Below, piece by piece: positions 5,601 to 10,705 of a stretch of DNA of 10,705 nt. Where the stretch lies: positions 1 through 10,705 of the forward strand of contig JAIRTK010000450.1 in NCBI GenBank assembly GCA_031254955.1. Reading direction: 5' to 3'. Made by a program: the position numbers and the translations under genes. Positions within the stretch are counted from its first letter, which is position 1, and every line of letters begins with the position of its first letter. The notes under the pieces are model-generated. The model was given only the letters and a program-made list of their open reading frames with translations, ran no database searches and was not told where the DNA came from. Source of the stretch: Opitutaceae bacterium (GTDB lineage Bacteria; Verrucomicrobiota; Verrucomicrobiia; Opitutales; Opitutaceae).

Positions 5601-8600
5601 TTCTCTCCGACACCTCCATCAAACGCCCCGTCGTCGGGCTGGTCGCCTCCATCCTCATCGTCCTCATCGGCCTGCTCTCGTTCACGAGACTGCCGGTGCG
5701 CGAGTATCCGAACACCGACACCGCCGTCGTCTCCGTCCGCACCACCTACCGCGGCGCCTCCGCCGAAGTCGTCGAGACAAGAATCACCGAACCGATCGAG
5801 AAGGAAATCGCCTCCATCGACGGCATCCGCACCATCCAGTCCAACTCAAGGGACGAACAATCTTTCATCACCATCGAGTTCAACATGGACCGCGACATCG
5901 ACGCGGCCGCCAACGACATCCGCGACCGCGTCAGCCGCGCCCGCGGACGCCTCCCCCTCGACATCGACGAACCGCGCATCGAGAAAGCCGACCCCGACGC
6001 CGACCCCGTGATGAGCCTCGCCTTCAACTCCGACCGCTACACCCGACTCGAACTCGTCGAGATGATCGAACGCCTCGCCATCCAACGCATCCAGACCGTC
6101 CCCGGCGTCGGCTCCACCACCGTGCGCGGCCCCCGCTTCGCCATGCGCATGTGGATCGACAGCGACCGCCTCGCCGCCTACGGCCTCACCGTCGCCGACG
6201 TTGAAAGCGCCCTCACGATGCAAAACGTCGAAATCCCCGGAGGCCGCATCGAATCCGTCGCCCGGGAATTCCCCGTGCGCGTCCAAGGCCGCATGGCCGA
6301 AGTCAGCGACTTTGAAAACCTCATCCTCCTCTCCAAAGACAACTATCAAGTCAAATTCGGCGACGTAGGCCGCGTCGAACTCGGCTCCGAAGACTACCGC
6401 GCCGAAACCTACTACAACGGCCACCCCACCGTCGGCGTCTCCATCGTCCGCCAAGCCAACGCCAACCTCCTCGACGTTGTCAACGGCGTCAAAGCCATCA
6501 TCCCCGCCATCCAACAAGACATGCCCCACGGCGTGAACGTGAACATCGGCTTCGACAGCTCCACCTTCGTCGAACGCTCCGTCCACGAAATCTACTCCAC
6601 CCTCGGCGAAGCCGCCGTCCTCGTCATCCTCATCATCTTCCTGTTCCTGCGCGACTGGCGCGCGACACTGGTGCCGCTGGTCGCCATCCCCGTCTCGCTG
6701 ATCGGCACCTTCGCCGTCATGGCCGTGCTCGGCTTCTCCATCAACATCCTCACCCTGCTCGCGCTCGTGCTCGCCGTCGGCCTCGTGGTGGACGACGCCA
6801 TCGTCGTGCTCGAAAACATCTACCGCCGCATCGAAGACGGCGAAAACCCCATCCACGCCGCGATCTTCGGCACCCGGCAAGTGGCCTTCGCCGTCATCGC
6901 CACCACGCTCACGCTCGCGGCGGTGTTTGTCCCCGTCGCCTTCCAGTCGGGACGGACCGGGCGGCTCTTCTACGAATTCGGCATCACGCTGGCCACCGCG
7001 GTGATGGTCTCCGGCTTCGTCGCGCTCACCCTCACGCCCATGCTCTGCTCTCGCCTGCTGAAAGTCCGCGTGCAGGACGGGAAAAAGAAACACAACTGGC
7101 TGTATGAAAAAACCGAACCCTTCTTTGAATGGTTCAACGCCTGCTACGAACGCGTGCTGCGCGTCACCATCAAAAGACAATGGCTCGTGCTGCTGTTCTC
7201 CGCCGCCTTCGTCGCCACCGGCCTCTGGCTCTACACCCAACTCCAGCGCGAACTCACCCCCTCCGAAGACCGCGGCATCTTCAACGCCAACCTCATCGCC
7301 CCCATCGGCTCCACCCCCGAATACCTCAGACTCTACTCCTACGACATTGAAAAGATGGTCCTCGACATCCCCGAGATACAACGCACCTTCCACCGCACCG
7401 GCGACGGTGGCCGCGCCTACATCTACGCCACCCTCAAACCCTGGGAAGAACGCACCCGCAAAACCCAGGACATCACCGCCCTCCTCCGCCGCCAATTCGC
7501 CGCCAACGTCACCGGCGGCTCCGCCTTCGCCAGCCCCGTGCGCCCCTTCGGCCAACGCGGCTCCGGCGTGCGCCTCGTCCTCCTCGGCACCGAATTCGAC
7601 GAACTCCACCGCCTCGGCGCCGGCTTCGTCCGCGCCATGCAGGAAAGCGGCATGTTCGTCCAACCCCGCGTGGACCCCCAGCCCACCAAACCCCAACTCC
7701 AAGTTTACATCGACCGCACCAAAGCCGCCGACCTCCGCGTCAACGTCAGCAACATCGCCTCCACCCTCGAATCCCTCCTCGGCAGCCGCCGCGTCACCGA
7801 ATTCCAGCGCGGCAACCAGCAATACTACGTCATGGTCCAAGTCGAAGACGCCAAACGCGTCACCCCCTCCGACCTCGCCCGCCTCTACGTCCGCTCCACC
7901 GAAGGCAACCTCGTCCAACTCGCCAACCTCGTCACCTGGAACGAAGACTACGTCTCCGAAAGCTACCGCCACTTCGACCGCATGCGCTCCGTCGTCATCT
8001 TCGCCCAAATGGTCGAAGGCCGCACGCTCGGCGACGCCGTCACCTTCCTCCGCGCCCGCGCCCAAGAAGTCCTCCCCCCCGGCTACACCATCGCGTGGGA
8101 CGGCGAAATCCGCGAATTCGTCGAAAGCGGCAACGACACCTACGTGCTCTTCGGCCTCGCGCTCGTATTCACCTTCCTGATCCTCGCCGCCCAATTCGAA
8201 TCATGGATACACCCCACGACGATCTTCAGCGGCGTCCTCCTGGCCATCGCCGGCGGCCTGCTCGTGCTCTGGTCCACGCGCTTCTGGGCCGAAACGGCGA
8301 TGACCGACAACCTCTTCTCACGCTTCGGCCTCATCATGCTCATCGGCCTCGTGACCAAGAACGGCATCCTCATCGTCGAGTTTGCCAACCAACTCCAAGT
8401 CGAAGGCAAAGACGTGTTCACCGCGGCCTTCCAAAGCGCCACGCTGCGATTCCGCCCCATCCTGATGACCTCGATCGCGACCGTGCTTGGCGCCGTGCCC
8501 ATCGCCTTTGCGCACGGCGCCGGCGCCGAAACGCGCAACCCCATGGGCATCGTGATCGTCGGCGGCCTGACAATCGCGACCGTGATGGCGCTATTTGTGA

Positions 8601-8734
8601 TTCCCATCATCTACATCCTGATGGACCGCATCTGCGTGAAACTCACCGGACGCAGCAGCGCCCACGGCCTCATCCAAGCCGCCGAGATCGACCGCGAGAC
8701 GCGCAAAATCGCCGAAGACGGACGGACAGCCTGA
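5597..8734 (+). CDS. RND multidrug efflux permease (HAE1 family, AcrB-like)
   Basis: At 1045 residues this has full AcrB-like length: TM1 (~10-30), a first periplasmic part (~33-340), TM2-6, TM7 (~525-545), a second periplasmic part (~550-860) and TM8-12. Proton-relay residues are present: Asp399-Asp400 in GLVVDDAIVVLEN (matching AcrB D407/D408), Lys921 in LVTKNGILIVEF (K940) and Thr958 in RPILMTSIATVLG (T978). It should therefore be an active proton-driven exporter of toxic hydrophobic compounds; the exact substrate cannot be read. It forms an operon with the upstream lipoprotein adaptor. No outer-membrane factor follows within the window, so a TolC-type partner must be encoded elsewhere. 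CTG leucine codons occur only in membrane parts; both periplasmic parts use CTC throughout. The C-terminus ends in a short charged cytoplasmic tail. Confidence 0.95.
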   Translation: MILSDTSIKRPVVGLVASILIVLIGLLSFTRLPVREYPNTDTAVVSVRTTYRGASAEVVETRITEPIEKEIASIDGIRTIQSNSRDEQSFITIEFNMDRDIDAAANDIRDRVSRARGRLPLDIDEPRIEKADPDADPVMSLAFNSDRYTRLELVEMIERLAIQRIQTVPGVGSTTVRGPRFAMRMWIDSDRLAAYGLTVADVESALTMQNVEIPGGRIESVAREFPVRVQGRMAEVSDFENLILLSKDNYQVKFGDVGRVELGSEDYRAETYYNGHPTVGVSIVRQANANLLDVVNGVKAIIPAIQQDMPHGVNVNIGFDSSTFVERSVHEIYSTLGEAAVLVILIIFLFLRDWRATLVPLVAIPVSLIGTFAVMAVLGFSINILTLLALVLAVGLVVDDAIVVLENIYRRIEDGENPIHAAIFGTRQVAFAVIATTLTLAAVFVPVAFQSGRTGRLFYEFGITLATAVMVSGFVALTLTPMLCSRLLKVRVQDGKKKHNWLYEKTEPFFEWFNACYERVLRVTIKRQWLVLLFSAAFVATGLWLYTQLQRELTPSEDRGIFNANLIAPIGSTPEYLRLYSYDIEKMVLDIPEIQRTFHRTGDGGRAYIYATLKPWEERTRKTQDITALLRRQFAANVTGGSAFASPVRPFGQRGSGVRLVLLGTEFDELHRLGAGFVRAMQESGMFVQPRVDPQPTKPQLQVYIDRTKAADLRVNVSNIASTLESLLGSRRVTEFQRGNQQYYVMVQVEDAKRVTPSDLARLYVRSTEGNLVQLANLVTWNEDYVSESYRHFDRMRSVVIFAQMVEGRTLGDAVTFLRARAQEVLPPGYTIAWDGEIREFVESGNDTYVLFGLALVFTFLILAAQFESWIHPTTIFSGVLLAIAGGLLVLWSTRFWAETAMTDNLFSRFGLIMLIGLVTKNGILIVEFANQLQVEGKDVFTAAFQSATLRFRPILMTSIATVLGAVPIAFAHGAGAETRNPMGIVIVGGLTIATVMALFVIPIIYILMDRICVKLTGRSSAHGLIQAAEIDRETRKIAEDGRTA

Positions 8735-9106
8735 CCCCCTCCGCCGTCAAAACAATCATAGCCATATTCGCCAGCCGCGTTTTCGCCGTGAGTGAAGTTA
8801 CGCGCCCCCGGTAGGGAGGCCTCTCCGAGGCCTCCGCGAAAACGCCACGCCTTCCCCATAAAAATTCCAACCGCCCGCCCCGCCCGACGGAGACCTCGGA
8901 GAGTCCTCCCTACCGGCTCCGCCTTTCATTAACGTATTTTGAATGTTGCCTCACGGCAAAAACAAGGTTGGCGAACACGGCTACTCAAAACGACAATAAA
9001 GCGACACCGCCCGATAGGGAGTGCGCCCGTTATTAATACATTTGAATACGAAAGGGTCTGACCGCATGCCGGCGGCGCTCCGCCCCGTGGTCTTCATGTT
9101 TCCGCC
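8735..9106. other. Intergenic region after the efflux operon (372 bp)
   Basis: It holds one long palindrome (8808-8916). After that comes an A/T-richer stretch (~8925-9060) in which two similar motifs occur, ATTAACGTATTTTGAAT (8929-8945) and ATTAATACATTTGAATA (~9032-9048). The last 45 bases are GC-rich. No promoter with both boxes was found for the next gene, and no T-tailed terminator for the permease. Confidence 0.5.
8808..8916. repeat. Palindromic element with 29-bp arms
   Basis: The left arm 8808-8836 begins CCGGTAGGGAGGCCTCTCCG. The right arm 8888-8916 ends CCTCCCTACCGG. They are reverse complements at 27 of 29 positions around a 51-base loop. The left arm is itself a hairpin with a perfect 9-bp stem GGAGGCCTC-TCC-GAGGCCTCC (8815-8835); the matching hairpin in the right arm has two mismatches. 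The GGTAGGG-AGG-CTCTCCGAG pattern resembles intergenic repeats I recall from Verrucomicrobia genomes. It lies ~75 bp past the permease stop and might act as a transcript end structure, but no T-run follows. Confidence 0.72.
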
Positions 9107-10477
9107 ATGCCACCGCGTCCTGATAATCCGTCCAGCAAAAACCGCCTCCACTACTGGCTGATTGCTATTCTGTCCGCCATGCTGACCGGCGGCATCGCGC
9201 TCTTCGCGCTGTCCATCATATTAGACGAACGCCCTCCCGATATTTCCGCCTTCGGCCCGCCGCCGCCCGCCGTCGCGCCGGGTATCATCTGCTTCAACCA
9301 AGCCATCGCCGAAGTCGCAAAAAAAATCCCAGGATCGTTGACGGACAAATATCCTCCCGCGATACTCGACAGGCTGCGCGCCGAAATTCAGGACATGCTC
9401 AACGGCAAAAGGGAAAACCCCTACCTTTTTTTCATTGACGAAGACTACCCGATGCAAGAAATGGCCGGCGGTCACCGATGGGAACAGGACATCGCCGACA
9501 TACTGCTCCAGGCCGCCGTCGCCGCCGGCCTCTGGCAGGCTTTGGACGAAGCTCTCGCCGCCCCCGACGATCCCTCCTTCGGCTGGGGTGATGACAAGTT
9601 TGGCGGCCTGTTCCGGTTGTCCCGCTGGATGACCATGCAATTGCGTGATGAATTGAAGAAAGGCGATTCTGCCGCGGCCCTCCACTCCTTGCGCCGGCTT
9701 TTTTGGCTCGGAAAGAAACTGGAGCAAAACGCCTCCACGTATGGGGACTGGAGCGTTTCCCTTGGTATTCGTTCCAATGCCTGCCGGCTGGCCGGGGAAA
9801 TCCTGCCCGAATTGCACGCGCCCCCCGGCCTGCTTTGCTCCATCGCGGCGGATATCGGCCGGTTTCGTCCGGAGGCGGAAAACGCCCGGACTGCCTTCTT
9901 GGGGGAAATCACCTTGATCAACCGCCAAAAAGACACGCTCTGGCCTGACCGAAAATACAAAGGGATGGACAGGCTGAAGGATAATATAATTTTTAAGAAA
10001 AACCAGACGGCCCGGCTTTATGGAGAATGCTGTCGGGACATTATGCGGCTTTTTGCCGAAAGCGCCGGGAACTACGCCGCCATCAAGCCCCGGGCCGACG
10101 CCCATGAACAGTCATGGGCCGCGCGCGCGAAGCGCGCGAAAAAGTATATTATCAACAAAGACGGCTGGTATGTGATGGAGCCCTTATCTAATTGCAGTGG
10201 CCATATGAAATATTTTTATCGAACCGGCGCGTTGCACTCGCTTGCGCAGGCCGCCCTTGCCCTCCGCGCCTGGCAGGCCGGCCACGACGCGCTTCCCGGC
10301 ACGCTTGAGGCACTTGTCCCCGCATGCCTGCCGTCTGTCCCGATTGATTATATGGATGGCAACCCCATCCGGTATTGGAAGGAAAGCGGCGAAATATGGA
10401 CGATCCGCCGTGAGGATTTCAAGCCCGAGGATGATGACCTGCGAAAAGAATATACATTCCACCTGCCCCCTCGTTGA
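9107..10477 (+). CDS. Membrane-anchored protein of unknown function (456 residues)
   Basis: I cannot assign a function. A short basic N-terminus is followed by one hydrophobic helix (residues ~15-39), so most of the protein should lie outside the cytoplasm, held by a signal anchor. The middle (~85-340) looks helical with many Leu, Ala and charged residues and no catalytic motif I recognise. The end (~375-432) reads ALALRAWQAGHDALPGTLEA, then LVPACLPSVPIDYMDGNPIRYW. This is a known pattern in large uncharacterised proteins of Planctomycetes and Verrucomicrobia (ALR-x-x-x-x-H-x-x-LP-x-L-x-x-LVP-x-x-LP-x-x-P-x-D-x-x-x-G-x-P-x-RY) and recalls the C-terminal part of type II secretion pseudopilin-like proteins. 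It stands alone, with no close neighbour on its strand. Codon use is less GC-biased than in the efflux genes (ATA, TTG, TTA appear). The ATG gives a complete anchor; no Shine-Dalgarno is seen. Confidence 0.8.
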   Translation: MPPRPDNPSSKNRLHYWLIAILSAMLTGGIALFALSIILDERPPDISAFGPPPPAVAPGIICFNQAIAEVAKKIPGSLTDKYPPAILDRLRAEIQDMLNGKRENPYLFFIDEDYPMQEMAGGHRWEQDIADILLQAAVAAGLWQALDEALAAPDDPSFGWGDDKFGGLFRLSRWMTMQLRDELKKGDSAAALHSLRRLFWLGKKLEQNASTYGDWSVSLGIRSNACRLAGEILPELHAPPGLLCSIAADIGRFRPEAENARTAFLGEITLINRQKDTLWPDRKYKGMDRLKDNIIFKKNQTARLYGECCRDIMRLFAESAGNYAAIKPRADAHEQSWAARAKRAKKYIINKDGWYVMEPLSNCSGHMKYFYRTGALHSLAQAALALRAWQAGHDALPGTLEALVPACLPSVPIDYMDGNPIRYWKESGEIWTIRREDFKPEDDDLRKEYTFHLPPR

Positions 10478-10617
10478 ACACGTCTTGCACATGGGCAGTT
10501 TGATTAATGGATTTTCCGGCATAGAGGCATGAGGTCTGATGTTTTCGCCGCATTGCTTTGGCCATTTTTCTTGATGCTTTGCTATTTCATGATTGTTTTT
10601 CGTTGTTTTCCATGCGC

Positions 10618-10705
10618 TTAGGCCGGGCATGCTCCGGCCCGTGCCCGGCCTTGTCTCTTGAGTTGTCCGTACCGCACAAGGTTGCAGACCAGGTTCATCA
10701 GCCCT
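10618..10705 (-). CDS. C-terminal fragment, probably of a transposase (runs off the window)
   Basis: Read on the minus strand from the window edge, a frame gives GLMNLVCNLVRYGQLKRQGR and then eight residues before a TAA at 10618-10620. The G-L-x-N-L-V-x-N-L-x-R-Y-x-Q pattern is like the last helix of DDE transposases of IS5/IS4-type elements, where it follows the catalytic core. Only 28 codons are visible, so the family is uncertain. The gene would converge on the 456-residue protein. If correct, the insertion element's end lies somewhere between 10478 and 10618. Confidence 0.45.
   Translation of the reverse strand, partial: GLMNLVCNLVRYGQLKRQGRARAGACPA
10620..10651. repeat. Hairpin at the end of the transposase-like frame
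   Basis: AGGCCGGGCA (10620-10629) pairs perfectly with TGCCCGGCCT (10642-10651) around a 12-base loop that can also pair partly as CCGG. It covers the last codons and stop of the minus-strand frame. On plus it is followed by TTGTCTCTTG, a weak T-rich run, so it could serve as a terminator for the 456-residue gene, but it may equally belong to the insertion element. Confidence 0.4.

Noticed and set aside
7104..8180. 358-residue plus-strand frame inside the permease
   Set aside because: It is a Ser/Pro/Thr-rich out-of-frame reading of the permease, with no independent features.
5846..8194. 782-residue open frame antisense to the RND permease
   Set aside because: It is rich in Gly, Asp, Glu, Val and Ala in a pattern dictated by the sense codons, with no domain. 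The sense frame has full RND motifs. It is a by-product of GC-rich codon use.
9221..10105. 294-residue frame antisense to the orphan protein
   Set aside because: No domain or signal. The sense frame has a membrane anchor and a family motif.
10184..10630. 148-residue minus-strand frame at the right end
   Set aside because: It mostly overlaps the orphan gene antisense and has no recognisable content; the neighbouring minus frame fits a transposase end better.

Overview
The window is GC-rich, with long gene-poor gaps full of palindromic repeats and no clear Shine-Dalgarno sequence before any of its genes. A sialic-acid-type mutarotase sits beside a sodium:solute symporter. There is also a large orphan protein with a C-terminal motif that I associate with Planctomycetes and Verrucomicrobia. 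Together these point to a free-living or gut member of the PVC group, most likely an Opitutaceae-like Verrucomicrobiota. This assignment comes from gene style and repeat style, not from a marker gene.

Left part (190-3367, minus strand): a two-gene unit of a kelch-repeat mutarotase followed, 16 bp later, by an SSS-family symporter. This is probably the tail of a sialic acid (or related sugar) uptake operon. The mutarotase reading frame is odd. Its first ~78 residues are a signal peptide plus what looks like the N-terminus of a secreted sialidase. Then come ~81 codons made from a 251-bp palindromic element, a short 12-bp tandem repeat, and only then the mutarotase propeller. I read this as a scar where a sialidase gene was lost and its secretion leader was joined in frame to the mutarotase.

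Middle gap (3368-4406): about 1 kb without a convincing gene. It holds a mirrored pyrimidine/purine tract, a ~166-bp inverted repeat, REP-like short palindromes, a degenerate 9-bp tandem array that reads as collagen-like Gly-Pro-X on both strands, a 3x11-bp tandem repeat, a weak promoter candidate and a GC hairpin with a T-tract just before the next gene.

Right-centre (4407-8734, plus strand): a two-gene efflux operon of a lipoprotein membrane-fusion adaptor and an HAE1-type RND permease. They are coupled by an ATGA stop/start overlap, and no outer-membrane channel gene lies nearby. The permease shows a sharp split in leucine codon use between membrane and periplasmic parts.

Right part (8735-10705): a 372-bp gap with another long palindrome, then a single-gene unit for a 456-residue membrane-anchored protein of unknown function. 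At the edge is a minus-strand C-terminal fragment that resembles the end of a transposase. No tRNA, rRNA or CRISPR was seen. The most unusual content is the set of several different palindromic repeat types packed into one window, one of which now forms part of a reading frame.
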